Assembly (NCBI RefSeq): GCF_039544265.1
Contig: NZ_BAABLI010000008.1
Coordinates: 1-64,000 of the forward strand
Length of the DNA: 64,000 nucleotides
Direction: 5' to 3'
DNA from: Corallincola platygyrae
Lineage (GTDB): Bacteria; Pseudomonadota; Gammaproteobacteria; Enterobacterales; Neiellaceae
The number at the start of each line of letters is the position of its first letter. The stretch's first letter is position 1. A program made the position numbers and the translations under genes. Shown here piece after piece: positions 40,455 through 49,743 of the stretch. The notes below the pieces were generated by a model that saw nothing but the letters and a program-made list of their open reading frames with translations, was not told the origin of the DNA and searched no databases.

Positions 40455-40541
40455 ATGGTTGAGTATGAATTTATGATGCTGTTGATTCCGGCATTATTGA
40501 TAGCTGCCTGGCTGGAGATGTGCGTAGATGTGCTCAGATAG
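40455..40541 (+). CDS. Candidate 28-residue membrane microprotein
   Basis: A short frame, starting MVEYEFMMLLIPALLIAAW and ending MCVDVLR, would form one membrane helix with an acidic N-terminus. A GGAGG box (40445-40449) sits five bases before the ATG, the best ribosome site in this stretch. It lies in the 308 bases between the OPT partner gene and the metL terminator, where nothing else is encoded. It resembles known small membrane regulators of transporters in layout only; there is no family match. Confidence 0.4.
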   Translation: MVEYEFMMLLIPALLIAAWLEMCVDVLR

Positions 40542-40574
40542 TCATGCAGCGCTAAATTCCGCAGTCTCAGGTAT

Positions 40575-40615
40575 AAAAAAGCCCCGCTTATCCATTGATA
40601 ACCGGGGCTTTTTTA
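40575..40615. terminator. Bidirectional terminator between the OPT region and metL
   Basis: A-rich left arm then AGCCCCG, an inner TTATC/GATAA stem, and CGGGGCT followed by TTTTTT. The A and T runs on both sides let it work for both convergent transcripts. Confidence 0.85.
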
Positions 40616-40642
40616 AGCCGTACTCGTTGAGCAAGATGTGCG

Positions 40643-43102
40643 TTAACTGCTCTTAATGTGCTGGCACAGCTTAAACAGGTCTGACTGCACTGAGCCTGCT
40701 GTCAACTCAGGACCTACCGCCGGACCTCGGATCACCAGAGGTTCCTGGTGGAACCACTCGCTTTGAATGGCATAGATGTTTTCACCAGCATGGCAGTTGG
40801 CCATGGGATCGGTGGGGTCGAGGAACTCCAAGCCGACGTGAGCCTGGCCGCCACGTTCTAAACGCGCGATATAGCGCAGCACCCGGCCACTGGCCTCGGC
40901 GCGACCGTAGGCAGAGGCGATCTGGCGGTCAAAGGTTTCCGCGTTGGCAAAGAACTCTTCAATTGAGCCAGCGAGAGCTTCTTCATCTACCAATGAAACG
41001 ACCTCGATATCTTCCATCTCAAACTCTTCCATGCCCAATTGGCGGGCAAGGATCAGAAGTTTGCAGCAGACATCTTCACCGGTAAGGTCTTCCCGTGGGT
41101 CAGGCTCTGTCAGGCCTTGTTCCATCGCTTCACGAATCAACTCTGAGAATGGGCGCTTGCCGTCATAACGGTCTAGTAACCATGACATGGTGCCTGACCA
41201 TACCCCACTGATGCTGGTGACTTGGTCACCCGAGTGCTGTAAGTCGCCGGTGACATAATGCACAGGCAGACCTGCACCAACGGTAGCGTTGTTCAGCCAT
41301 ACCACAGCCTTTTCTTTGCGCTGCTGAGTGATTTCGCGATAGAGCGAGAGCGGCGCTGATGCTGGGTGTTTGTTGGCACTGATCAGGTGAATGCCATGTT
41401 CCATCAGTGCCGGGTATTGGTAAGCCAGTTCACGACTGTCAGTCGCGTCAATTACCACAAGTTCATCGTAAGGATGGCCGGCTAACAGCTCTAAAAGCTG
41501 TTCATACGCCATCTCTTCATGCTGTTCACTGAAGCGCGTCTGCCAGTCATCGACATCAATGCCCTTAAAGTCGATTAGTGCACCGTCGGTGTTATAGAGC
41601 GCACACAGCTGAACTTCCAAACGATGATAGTTGGACAGGTAGTGCTGCTGCTCTTGATACAAGCTAAGCCAGCCAGAACCAATATTGCCGGTACCGAATA
41701 ACGCGACGCCCAAGCGCTTGTCAGGGCTAGATATGCCGTGGTGCATATGGGAAAGCAGCGTATTCAGATCTGTTTCACGCAACACAGCCACTAGGCTCAG
41801 ACCGTGTTCCCCTGGCTGGATAAACTCAACCGGAGCATCCTGCAGGTTACGGTAGAAACAGTGGTAGTGGCGGGCGTTTTCGGTCACGCCATCACCGACC
41901 ATGGCCACGAGGGCAAAGTTATCGTTCAGAGTCAGGTTGCAGAACGCGCCCTGCAACTGAAAGTCTTTAAGACGTGCAAATGCCGTTTCAGCGACCTCAG
42001 GTGTAAAGCAGAGGCGGATCAAACGTTGGTCTGGCTGGTATTGTTTTGCCAGAGGCACCAACTGATAACGATCCAAGTACTCACGAATGGTTGCCGTTGC
42101 CTCCTCAAACGCTTGGCGCGATGAGGTGTTCATGCTGATAAGGCAAACTTTATCCAGAGACGTGACGATCTTGGCGCCTTTCTCACCCACTTGCGTTGGT
42201 GCGATTTGAGTATGGCTACCGGTTGATGCGAAGGTTGAGCGGATCGCCAGACGCATTTTGCGACCAGAAAGCGGCTGCAACGTACGAGTGTGCAGTACCG
42301 GCGAGCCCAAACGCGCTAATTCAGCCGCTTCGGACAGCGACAGAATAGGTTGCGTACGAGCGCCTTTAACCTTGTTCGGATCGGCACTGAAAATACCTGC
42401 GACATCGGTCCAGATATTGGCTGTTTGCGCATCGGCAAGTGTTGCCAGCATGGTGGCACTGTAATCACTGCCGTTACGACCCAAAGTGACGGTTTCACCC
42501 TCTGGGCCCTGGCTGATAAAGCCTGTGACAATGGTCAGCTGCTCAGTGCGCGCCTGAAGCTGCGCCTGCAGTCGTGGCTGCGACTGCTCAACATCAATTT
42601 CGGGTTGCGGGCCGGGTTGCGCGACAAAGATTTCGCGGGCATCAAGCCAATCAGCAGGTACGCCTGCGCGATTCAGTACCGCTGCCAGCAGGCGTGCAGA
42701 CCAGAGCTCGCCAAAGCCAACGGTTTCGTTGTAGCGCTTCTCTTCGTCCGGCTCTTTTAGCAAGGTTCGGATCTGGGCAAGATCTGTATCCAGTTGTTTT
42801 AGGGCGGCATTGGCTGCTGTTTCATCCAACAGTTGGGTGATCAGCTGACTTTGAAAGCGCGCCAAGTCTTCGAGGGTATGGCCGACAATTTCGTCATTCG
42901 CAGTACTTTTACTGCACAGCACCAACGCATTGGTAGTTTTGCCTGCTGCCGAAACCACCACCAAATCACCGGGTGATGTGTGTTCTTTGAGCAGTTCGAC
43001 GACTCGGAGGTAACAGTCGGCATCGGCCAGACTGCTGCCACCAAACTTGTTGACTCTGATCCGTGATGAAACGGATTCACTGCGCTGCGTGTGCTGCCAC
43101 AT
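40643..43102 (-). CDS. metL: Bifunctional aspartokinase II/homoserine dehydrogenase II
   Basis: The 819-residue protein makes aspartyl phosphate and later homoserine in methionine synthesis. Residues about 16-300 are the aspartokinase (VNKFGGSSLADAD, the Lys-Phe-Gly-Gly motif), followed by a degenerate regulatory ACT region (about 320-460). Residues about 470-815 are homoserine dehydrogenase: GVALFGTGNIGSGWLSLY is the NAD-binding loop, and SGTMSWLLDRYDGKRPFSEL, then EDLTGEDVCCKLLILARQ, form the catalytic part. MetL rather than ThrA is indicated by the metB neighbour. It follows metB by 37 bases, and a MetJ operator governs the transcript. Confidence 0.93.
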   Translation of the reverse strand: MWQHTQRSESVSSRIRVNKFGGSSLADADCYLRVVELLKEHTSPGDLVVVSAAGKTTNALVLCSKSTANDEIVGHTLEDLARFQSQLITQLLDETAANAALKQLDTDLAQIRTLLKEPDEEKRYNETVGFGELWSARLLAAVLNRAGVPADWLDAREIFVAQPGPQPEIDVEQSQPRLQAQLQARTEQLTIVTGFISQGPEGETVTLGRNGSDYSATMLATLADAQTANIWTDVAGIFSADPNKVKGARTQPILSLSEAAELARLGSPVLHTRTLQPLSGRKMRLAIRSTFASTGSHTQIAPTQVGEKGAKIVTSLDKVCLISMNTSSRQAFEEATATIREYLDRYQLVPLAKQYQPDQRLIRLCFTPEVAETAFARLKDFQLQGAFCNLTLNDNFALVAMVGDGVTENARHYHCFYRNLQDAPVEFIQPGEHGLSLVAVLRETDLNTLLSHMHHGISSPDKRLGVALFGTGNIGSGWLSLYQEQQHYLSNYHRLEVQLCALYNTDGALIDFKGIDVDDWQTRFSEQHEEMAYEQLLELLAGHPYDELVVIDATDSRELAYQYPALMEHGIHLISANKHPASAPLSLYREITQQRKEKAVVWLNNATVGAGLPVHYVTGDLQHSGDQVTSISGVWSGTMSWLLDRYDGKRPFSELIREAMEQGLTEPDPREDLTGEDVCCKLLILARQLGMEEFEMEDIEVVSLVDEEALAGSIEEFFANAETFDRQIASAYGRAEASGRVLRYIARLERGGQAHVGLEFLDPTDPMANCHAGENIYAIQSEWFHQEPLVIRGPAVGPELTAGSVQSDLFKLCQHIKSS

Positions 43103-43139
43103 AACGGCTATCTATCCTAAAACATGCCCAGACGGCGAA

Positions 43140-44297
43140 TTATAAACTAACTGCGTCGAAACCTGCTTGCAGGTCAGCGATCAAATCTTCGACATCCTCG
43201 ATACCCACTGACAGGCGGATAAGGTTGTTGCCGATGCCGGCCTCAATGCGGGCTGCTTCATCCATCGCCGCATGGGTCATGGTGGCAGGATGCGCGACCA
43301 GACTTTCGACGCCGCCCAGCGATTCTGCCAGCGAGAATAACTCAAGGCCAGACAGGAACTGCTTCACCTCTTCCACACCACCTTTAAGCTCGAAGCTGAG
43401 CATGGCACCAAAGCCGTGTTGCTGTTGCTTGGCAATCTCATGGCCTGGGTGGTTTGGCAGGCTAGGGTGATAAATAGCCTCAACTTTATCTTGGCCCTGC
43501 AGGTATTCAATAATGGTTGCTGCATTTGCCTGGTGCTGTAGTACGCGAGGTTTCAGTGTACGCAGGCCACGCATGGTCATGAAGCTATCGAATGGTGAAC
43601 CGGTAATACCGATGCAGTTTGCCCACCAAGCCAGCTCTTCGCCCAAGGCTTTCTCTTTAGCAACCACCGCACCACCCACCACGTCTGAGTGACCATTGAT
43701 GTACTTGGTTGTTGAGTGAACAACGATATCCGCACCCAGCGTTAGTGGCTGTTGAAGTACCGGAGATAGGAATGTGTTGTCGACAGTGACCAGTGCACCG
43801 ATGGCATGTGCCTGTTCGCAGATAGCTGCCACATCAACCACGCGCAGCAATGGGTTGCTTGGGGTTTCAACCCACACCATTTTAGGCTTCTGCGCCAGGG
43901 CATCGGCAAAGGCTGCCGGGTCGTTTTGGTCAACCACGAGCAGTTTGAAGTGGCCTTTCTTCTCTAGATTGGTGAACAGGCGATAGCTACCGCCATAACA
44001 ATCATGAGGAACGACCAGGAGATCATCGGCCTGCAGCAACATGGTGGCCAGGTGAACCGCTGACATACCAGTACTGGTGACAACACCTTGGGCTCCCTGC
44101 TCCAGTTCTGCCAGGGCTTCGGCTAAGGCATCACGGGTTGGGTTACCAGAACGGGTGTAGTCATATTGGCGAGGCTGGTCAAAGCCGGCAAAGGTATAGT
44201 TGCTGGAAAGATACAGGGGAGGGACCACTGCGCCGTGCTGGTGGTCGGTTTCAATACCGGCGCGCACAGATACGGTTGCGACTTTACTCTTGCTCAT
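43140..44297 (-). CDS. metB: Cystathionine gamma-synthase
   Basis: The PLP enzyme joins O-succinylhomoserine and cysteine to cystathionine. The 385-residue protein has the Cys/Met-metabolism fold: SNYTFAGFDQPRQYDYTRSGNPTRDAL, the PLP-lysine segment VHSTTKYINGHSDVVGGAVV (Lys near 197), and a C-terminal SLGGVESLVAHPATMTHA. Gene order metB-metL, divergent from metJ with five met boxes between, identifies MetB rather than MetC or MetZ. Confidence 0.94.
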   Translation of the reverse strand: MSKSKVATVSVRAGIETDHQHGAVVPPLYLSSNYTFAGFDQPRQYDYTRSGNPTRDALAEALAELEQGAQGVVTSTGMSAVHLATMLLQADDLLVVPHDCYGGSYRLFTNLEKKGHFKLLVVDQNDPAAFADALAQKPKMVWVETPSNPLLRVVDVAAICEQAHAIGALVTVDNTFLSPVLQQPLTLGADIVVHSTTKYINGHSDVVGGAVVAKEKALGEELAWWANCIGITGSPFDSFMTMRGLRTLKPRVLQHQANAATIIEYLQGQDKVEAIYHPSLPNHPGHEIAKQQQHGFGAMLSFELKGGVEEVKQFLSGLELFSLAESLGGVESLVAHPATMTHAAMDEAARIEAGIGNNLIRLSVGIEDVEDLIADLQAGFDAVSL

Positions 44298-44381
44298 GGT
44301 GTTTCTCTCACTATTGGTCTGGGACGCCTATCCCACAAATTATGTGCGGACAGTGGCAGATATTGGCCAACGATAAGGGAT

Positions 44382-44421
44382 GATGTTTCAGACGTCAAGG
44401 CATCTGGACGTCTAAACATCC
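44382..44421. promoter_or_regulatory. Array of five tandem MetJ boxes between metB and metJ
   Basis: Successive octamers GATGTTTC, AGACGTCA, AGGCATCT, GGACGTCT and AAACATCC resemble the consensus AGACGTCT. Spacing is continuous at eight bases, as needed for cooperative MetJ binding. The array controls both metBL and metJ. Confidence 0.85.
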
Positions 44422-44511
44422 TTACATTTGGATTGCTAAATTTGACTGGTTCGACTGACTCAGTACAATCGTCAGGGTTATTAGCAGATTTTGAAGGCAG
44501 GCAACGCTGAG

Positions 44512-44835
44512 ATGGCTGATTGGAACGGCGAATACATTAGCCCCTATGCAGAGCATGGTAAAAAGAATGAGCAGGTGAAAAAGATCACCGTCTCTATTCC
44601 GCTCAAGGTTTTGAAGATACTGACTGACGAACGTACCCGTCGCCAGGTAAATAATCTTCGTCACGCAACCAACAGTGAATTGTTGTGTGAGGCGTTTCTG
44701 CATGCGTATACGGGACAGCCACTGCCTGAAGATGATGACTTGCGTAAAGATACGCCGGATGATCTACCTGCAGAAGTGCGCAAGCAGATGGAAGAATTAG
44801 GATTACCGGTACCGGATCTTCACAGCGAAGACTAA
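44512..44835 (+). CDS. metJ: Methionine repressor MetJ
   Basis: MetJ with S-adenosylmethionine represses methionine genes. The 107-residue ribbon-helix-helix protein starts MADWNGEYISPYAEHGKKNE and has the DNA-binding strand VKKITVSIPLKVLKILTDER followed by RTRRQVNNLRHATNSELLCEAFLHAYTGQPLP, matching E. coli MetJ closely. The ATG at 44512 fits the family; the frame to 44491 adds seven residues. It is divergent from metB and is followed by a terminator. Confidence 0.96.
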   Translation: MADWNGEYISPYAEHGKKNEQVKKITVSIPLKVLKILTDERTRRQVNNLRHATNSELLCEAFLHAYTGQPLPEDDDLRKDTPDDLPAEVRKQMEELGLPVPDLHSED

Positions 44836-44857
44836 CGTTTACTCGGTAACGAATGAG

Positions 44858-44882
44858 AAAGGGGCTGACTGGCCCCTTTTTT
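44858..44882 (+). terminator. Rho-independent terminator of metJ
   Basis: AAAGGGGC (44858-44865), six-base loop, GCCCCTTT (44872-44879), with the T run extending to 44882. It lies 23 bases after the stop. Confidence 0.85.
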
Positions 44883-44985
44883 AATGTTCGTCATTATGTC
44901 AATAAGATAGCGGCCTTGGGCCAGATGCCGAGGCATAGAGATCGTAAAAACTGCTTGACATCTTTTCTGATTCACCTCAAATTTA

Positions 44986-45017
44986 GGCCGTATAGACGTC
45001 TAAACATCTAAAAAGAT
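44986..45017 (+). promoter_or_regulatory. MetJ boxes upstream of metF
   Basis: AGACGTCT (44994-45001, perfect) and AAACATCT (45002-45009) are followed by AAAAAGAT and preceded by GGCCGTAT. They lie 34 bases downstream of a TTGACA (44955-44960) and 51 bases before metF. A SAM-MetJ complex here would block transcription. Confidence 0.8.
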
Positions 45018-45067
45018 TTTGGGAGCACGCTCCCTCATGTACTGGCAAGGCCAGGGAGTGAAGTGAA

Positions 45068-45973
45068 ATGGCATTAAGTCACGCACAGCAGATAGGTTTG
45101 CTAAATCAGAGCCTGGCAGAAGTTGGTGATATCAACGTATCGTTTGAGTTCTTTCCGCCGAGTAGCGAGAAGATGGAGCAAACACTTTGGAACTCCATTG
45201 AGCGACTGGCCCCCCTGAAGCCCAAATTCGTTTCTGTGACCTACGGTGCCTGCAGCGGTGAACGCGATCGTACCCACGATATTGTTAAGCGCATTAAGTC
45301 TGATACAGGGCTAACAGCGGCCCCTCACCTGACATGTATTGATGCCAGTCGCGACGAATTGCGCCAGATCGCCCGTGATTACTGGAACAGCGGTATTCGT
45401 GAGATCGTTGCCCTGCGAGGTGATTTGCCAGAAGGCAGCACAGAACGCCCAGATATGTATGCCGCAGATCTGGTGGCACTGCTTAAGTCTGAAGCGGATT
45501 TTGATATCTCAGTCGCGGCCTATCCCGAAGTTCACCCTGAGGCCAAGAGTGCACAGGCTGACCTGATTAACCTGAAGCGTAAAGTTGATGCGGGTGCCAA
45601 CCGTGCGATCACTCAGTTTTTCTACGACGTCGAAAGTTATCTGCGTTTCCGTGACCGCTGCGTGACTGCAGGCATTGATGTGGAGATTGTACCGGGGATC
45701 CTGCCCGTGTCTAACTTCAAGCAGCTGAAGCGTTTTGCCGGCATGACTAATGTACATCTTCCGCAGTGGCTGCACCGCATGTATGAAGGTCTGGACGACG
45801 ACCAGACCACACGTAACCTGCTGGGTGCTTCAATTGCGATGGATATGGTGAAGGTTCTGTCCAAAGAAGGTGTGAAAGACTTCCACTTCTACACGCTGAA
45901 CCGTGCGGATTTAACGTATGCCATCTGTCACTCACTAGGCGTACGCCCCGATTTGACGGTTGCAGCCGAATAA
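45068..45973 (+). CDS. metF: 5,10-Methylenetetrahydrofolate reductase
   Basis: This flavoprotein makes 5-methyl-THF, the methyl donor for methionine. The 301-residue TIM-barrel protein has VSFEFFPPSSEKMEQTLW with the catalytic Glu, FVSVTYGACSGERDRTHDIV, REIVALRGDLP, and GANRAITQFFYDVESYLRFRDRC near residue 180. Its end FYTLNRADLTYAICHSLG is typical. MetJ boxes precede it and a strong terminator follows. Confidence 0.96.
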   Translation: MALSHAQQIGLLNQSLAEVGDINVSFEFFPPSSEKMEQTLWNSIERLAPLKPKFVSVTYGACSGERDRTHDIVKRIKSDTGLTAAPHLTCIDASRDELRQIARDYWNSGIREIVALRGDLPEGSTERPDMYAADLVALLKSEADFDISVAAYPEVHPEAKSAQADLINLKRKVDAGANRAITQFFYDVESYLRFRDRCVTAGIDVEIVPGILPVSNFKQLKRFAGMTNVHLPQWLHRMYEGLDDDQTTRNLLGASIAMDMVKVLSKEGVKDFHFYTLNRADLTYAICHSLGVRPDLTVAAE

Positions 45974-46003
45974 AGAATTAGACCAATATTTCCTTCCAAG
46001 TTT

Positions 46004-46030
46004 GGGCAGCCTATCGGCTGCCCTTTTTTT
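46004..46030 (+). terminator. Rho-independent terminator of metF
   Basis: GGGCAGC (46004-46010), loop CTATCG, GCTGCCC (46017-46023), then TTTTTTT ending exactly where the dispersed repeat starts. Confidence 0.9.
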
Positions 46031-46190
46031 ATGTACAGGATGTACGGTATGTCGCGGGCGCATGGTGCCGAATACACTTCGTGGGGCATGCTAACGCGCA
46101 GGAGCGTCGATACCCATAGGGCACGCTGTGTAAAGGATGAACGGTCAAAAACTGCTCCTGCATTTTCGACATTCCCGCCATCGCTGGCGG
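46031..46190. repeat. Dispersed repeat, copy 2
   Basis: It starts ATGTACAGGATGTACGGTAT immediately after the metF terminator T-run and aligns along about 158 bases with the long unit at 15035-15193. Shared blocks are AATACACTTCGTGGGGCATG, GCGCAGGAGCG, GATACCCA and GCACGCTGTGTAAAGGA. The rest of the 355-base gap to the PilZ gene holds no gene. Confidence 0.8.
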
Positions 46191-46381
46191 TCGTTCTTCG
46201 GAGGCCATTGGTTGTCGACCTCTTTGAAACTGGGCTGATCCAAAACGCTCAGACAAACCGTTAAGTTTGAGCAATTCCTAAGCAACTATTGTTAAAAAAA
46301 TGTGAACTATGCATAATTGGCACGATTAATGGTTGAAAAGTAACCAGAAAGTAATGCTTGAGCTATTGAAGGATGCAGTAG

Positions 46382-47026
46382 ATGAGCGATGAATCGATAC
46401 TCGAAGCGGAGGAGCTTCGCTTCTTAAATGAAGTGATGTTCAGTCGTTTGCCTGAAGGTATTCAGGTTCAACCCAGTTTTACGCTGAGTGGCGACCCGGA
46501 GCACAGTGATATGCTGGGCAAGCTGGGATCGGCCGCAAGCTTGCAGATGGTTGCTCAGTTCAAAAATCATCGTCTGGTGTTTCCATTGCAGCTTTTTCAG
46601 GATGAATTCAAGCGGTTAACCATGGAATTGAAGGCGCCGCATATCTATGAAACTGGCCCAACCATGCGCCAATGGCGGATGCAGCCACAGTTGCCCCTTC
46701 GTCTCTTAAACCCCTGCGGTAGAGAAGCGGAACTGCAGGTGCATGATATTTCGTTAAGTGGCTTTTCTGTGACTTTGCCTGAGTCTGACGGCCCGGCACC
46801 GGAAAGGTTGGAGTTGCAGTTAGAGCTACCGGAGTGTGGTTCTCGCTTGCCTCTTTCTGGTTCAAAAGTGCGCCGAATTGATCCAAAAACCGTTGCGTAT
46901 CACTTGGTTTTTGATGAGCCAGACTTGGAGCAGGCGCTGGGACGCTTTCTTTACGACCAACATAAACGGATGCATCCCGAGTGGGAGGGAGCACCGTTTG
47001 GAGAACCTCAGGCCGAAATTGCATAG
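46382..47026 (+). CDS. PilZ-domain protein
   Basis: The 214-residue cytoplasmic protein has a variable N-terminal half and a C-terminal PilZ-like domain (about 98-200). Its marks are a PQLPLRLLNP strand, the D-x-S-x-x-G motif as VHDISLSGFSVTLP, and VAYHLVFDEP. The N-terminal arginine motif (RxxxR) is weak (QWRMQPQLPLR), so binding of cyclic di-GMP is likely but not certain. A second PilZ protein and a GGDEF enzyme are in the same window. It stands alone and ends in a bidirectional terminator shared with ppc. Confidence 0.75.
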   Translation: MSDESILEAEELRFLNEVMFSRLPEGIQVQPSFTLSGDPEHSDMLGKLGSAASLQMVAQFKNHRLVFPLQLFQDEFKRLTMELKAPHIYETGPTMRQWRMQPQLPLRLLNPCGREAELQVHDISLSGFSVTLPESDGPAPERLELQLELPECGSRLPLSGSKVRRIDPKTVAYHLVFDEPDLEQALGRFLYDQHKRMHPEWEGAPFGEPQAEIA

Positions 47027-47062
47027 CCTGAGCCATTATTCCTACTTTTCCGGCCTCAATAA

Positions 47063-47088
47063 AAAAGCCACCCTGATGGGTGGCTTTT
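47063..47088. terminator. Bidirectional terminator between the PilZ gene and ppc
   Basis: AAAAGCCACCC (47063-47073), loop TGAT, GGGTGGCTTTT (47078-47088): an 11-bp perfect stem with A and T runs on the two sides. Confidence 0.88.
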
Positions 47089-47109
47089 AGATCAAACCTT
47101 GTTCGCAAT

Positions 47110-49743
47110 CTAACCTGTGTTACGCATACCCGCGGCAATACCCGTCATAGTCACCATCAATGCCTGGTCGACATTGGTGTTCACTGACTCGGTTTCCTGA
47201 CGAGAGCGCATTAACAACTCGGCCTGCAGCATATGCAGAGGCGTCATGTATGGATTACGCAGGTTAATGGATTCCTGCTGCCAGGTTTCACGTGCCATCA
47301 GGGTTTGGTCGTGGGTCAGTGATAACACCAGATCGATCCCTTCCTGCAGTTGGGTGCGCAGTTTGTCACCCAGCCCGTGCAGCTCCTTCGGTACCAACGT
47401 TTCCTCGTAGTAACGAGAGATCTCTGGTTGCGCCTTCATAAATACCATTTCAAGCATATTCAGGCGGGTGCGGAAGAAAGGCCATTTTTCAAACATCTGC
47501 TCAATGGTCTCACCATAGCCGGCATCAACCGCGGCTTGTAGGCCGTTGCCTGAGCCGAGCCATGCTGGCAGCACTAAGCGGTTTTGAGCCCAAGCAAAGA
47601 TCCAAGGGATCGCACGCAGACTTTCGATACCTCCGGTGGGTTTACGCTTCGGCGGACGCGAGCCCAGCGGCAGTTTGCCCAGTTCAACTTCTGGGGTGGC
47701 AGCACGGAAGTATTCAACGAACTGAGGTTCACCGCGAACAACTGCACGGTAAGCTTCACACGAGGTTTCGGAGATCTGGTCCATCACGTCGCGCCAGCTT
47801 TGCTCTGGAGCAGGCGGCGGTAGTAGTTTGGCTTCAAGCACTGCACTGCCATATAGCGCCAGTGAGTGAACCGCAACTTCTGGCAGACCAAACTTGAAGC
47901 GGATCATTTCGCCCTGCTCGGTTACCCGCATGCCACCATCCAGTGAGCCTGGAGGTTGAGACAGGATCGCGTTGTGCGCAGGACCGCCCCCGCGACCAAT
48001 GGTGCCACCACGGCCGTGGAACAGGATCAGTTCCACATCGGCTTCACGACATACTTCTACCAGCTCTTCCTGAGCACGATACTGTGCCCAAGCCGCTGAC
48101 ATCATACCGGCATCTTTTGCCGAGTCGGAGTAACCGATCATCACTTCCTGATGACCCTTGATATAGCCACGGTACCAATCAACCTGAAGCAGGCGTTTGA
48201 TACAGTCGGCACCGTTGTTTAGGTCATCAAGCGTTTCGAACAGTGGCGCTACCCGAATTGGGAAGCTGACACCACACTCTTTCAGCAGCAGTTGTACGGC
48301 CAATACGTCTGATGGGTCTGCAGCCATCGAGATGACATAAGTACCCAGCGCATCAGGGTGCTGTTCTGCAACCACGGCGCAAGTATCGAGTACTTCCTGC
48401 GTATCAGGGCTGGGTTGCCACTGTTTGGGTAACAGTGGGCGCTTACTTGCCAGCTCCTGCAGCAAGAATGCTTGCTTATCTTCTTCACGCCAGCTGGTGT
48501 AATCGCCCAGACCTAAATAGCGGGTGATTTCGCCAATAGTTTCGGCATGACGACCAGCATCCTGACGCACATCCAGCTTCAGCAGGTTGATACCAAAACA
48601 GTCCACGCGACGCAGCGTATCCAGCAGTGCCCCATCCGCTACCACGCCCATGCCACAAGCATGCAGTGAGTCATAACAGAGTTGCAGTGGTTCACGAATA
48701 TCGTCAACGCTGCGGATCAGTGGGCAAACGGCAATAGAGCGACCATCGAGAATAGCTTCGATGCCGTCTCGGGTCGCCAGCAGGTGATCGCGAAGGCGCT
48801 TCAGCGCATGACGGTAGGGCTCTTTAGCACCATTGGTGAAATCAGCCAGCTCATCACTGCAGCGGCTCATCGAGAGCTCACCGATTAGCGGGCCGAGGTC
48901 GCGAATATAAAGGTCTGCTACCTTCCAACGTGCCAACAGCAGAACTTCACGGGTCACTTTGGCGGTTACAAACGGGTTTCCGTCACGGTCTCCGCCCATC
49001 CAGCTGGCAAAACGGATAGGCGCGATGCCGTTGATTGGCAGTTTCTTGCCAAAGCGGGCATCGAGTTCGCCGTTTAGTTGGCGTATGAAGCTTGGGATCG
49101 CCTCCCAAAGCGAATGTTCGATCACCGCGAAGCCCCATTTAGCTTCGTCTACGGGTGTGGGACGCTGGTCGCGGATCTCGTTGGTGTGCCAGACCTGTGT
49201 CACCAACTGTTCAAGGCGGTTTTCAACCAGACCTTTTTCTTGTGCTGTGATCAGCGGGTTTTCCAAATCAGCTAAGCAGTGCGCCGCTTGCACATACTTG
49301 TTGATCTGGGTCCGACGGGTCACTTCGGTGGGGTGTGCAGTCAGCACCATCTCAATATTCAGGTTGCTTAGTGCATCAATGATCTCATCGGCAGAGATAT
49401 CTTGAGCCTGCAGACGGTCAAACAACTCTGAGAAAGGGTTGGGCTTGTCTACCTGCTCTCTACCCTCTTTAGAGATTGAGTGGAACTGCTCAGCCATATT
49501 GGTTTGCGCTAGAAACTGCTGGAATGCCTTAGCCACAGGCAGCAGTTCTTCGTCATCCAATGAGTGCAGCGTGTCAATCAATGCTTCTCTGTCTTTATCT
49601 GAGCCCGCCTGAGCTGATTTAGACAGCTGACGTATCGACTCAATCTTATCCAGAAAGGCGTCCCCTTTGTCGTGCTGGATAGCGCGCCCCAATAGGGTGC
49701 CTAGGAAGCTAACGTTGCTTCGTAGCGCCGTGTATTTATCCAT
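47110..49743 (-). CDS. ppc: Phosphoenolpyruvate carboxylase
   Basis: The anaplerotic enzyme converts PEP and bicarbonate to oxaloacetate. The 877-residue protein has the catalytic His in VLTAHPTEVTRRTQINKY (near 138), the Lys loop GYSDSAKDAGMMSAAW, the Gly-rich HGRGGTIGRGGGP, QGEMIRFKFG and the C-terminal MRNTG. Length fits the bacterial family (E. coli 883). It is divergent from argC, and could supply oxaloacetate for aspartate used by ArgG and MetL, though that link is inference. Confidence 0.96.
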   Translation of the reverse strand: MDKYTALRSNVSFLGTLLGRAIQHDKGDAFLDKIESIRQLSKSAQAGSDKDREALIDTLHSLDDEELLPVAKAFQQFLAQTNMAEQFHSISKEGREQVDKPNPFSELFDRLQAQDISADEIIDALSNLNIEMVLTAHPTEVTRRTQINKYVQAAHCLADLENPLITAQEKGLVENRLEQLVTQVWHTNEIRDQRPTPVDEAKWGFAVIEHSLWEAIPSFIRQLNGELDARFGKKLPINGIAPIRFASWMGGDRDGNPFVTAKVTREVLLLARWKVADLYIRDLGPLIGELSMSRCSDELADFTNGAKEPYRHALKRLRDHLLATRDGIEAILDGRSIAVCPLIRSVDDIREPLQLCYDSLHACGMGVVADGALLDTLRRVDCFGINLLKLDVRQDAGRHAETIGEITRYLGLGDYTSWREEDKQAFLLQELASKRPLLPKQWQPSPDTQEVLDTCAVVAEQHPDALGTYVISMAADPSDVLAVQLLLKECGVSFPIRVAPLFETLDDLNNGADCIKRLLQVDWYRGYIKGHQEVMIGYSDSAKDAGMMSAAWAQYRAQEELVEVCREADVELILFHGRGGTIGRGGGPAHNAILSQPPGSLDGGMRVTEQGEMIRFKFGLPEVAVHSLALYGSAVLEAKLLPPPAPEQSWRDVMDQISETSCEAYRAVVRGEPQFVEYFRAATPEVELGKLPLGSRPPKRKPTGGIESLRAIPWIFAWAQNRLVLPAWLGSGNGLQAAVDAGYGETIEQMFEKWPFFRTRLNMLEMVFMKAQPEISRYYEETLVPKELHGLGDKLRTQLQEGIDLVLSLTHDQTLMARETWQQESINLRNPYMTPLHMLQAELLMRSRQETESVNTNVDQALMVTMTGIAAGMRNTG

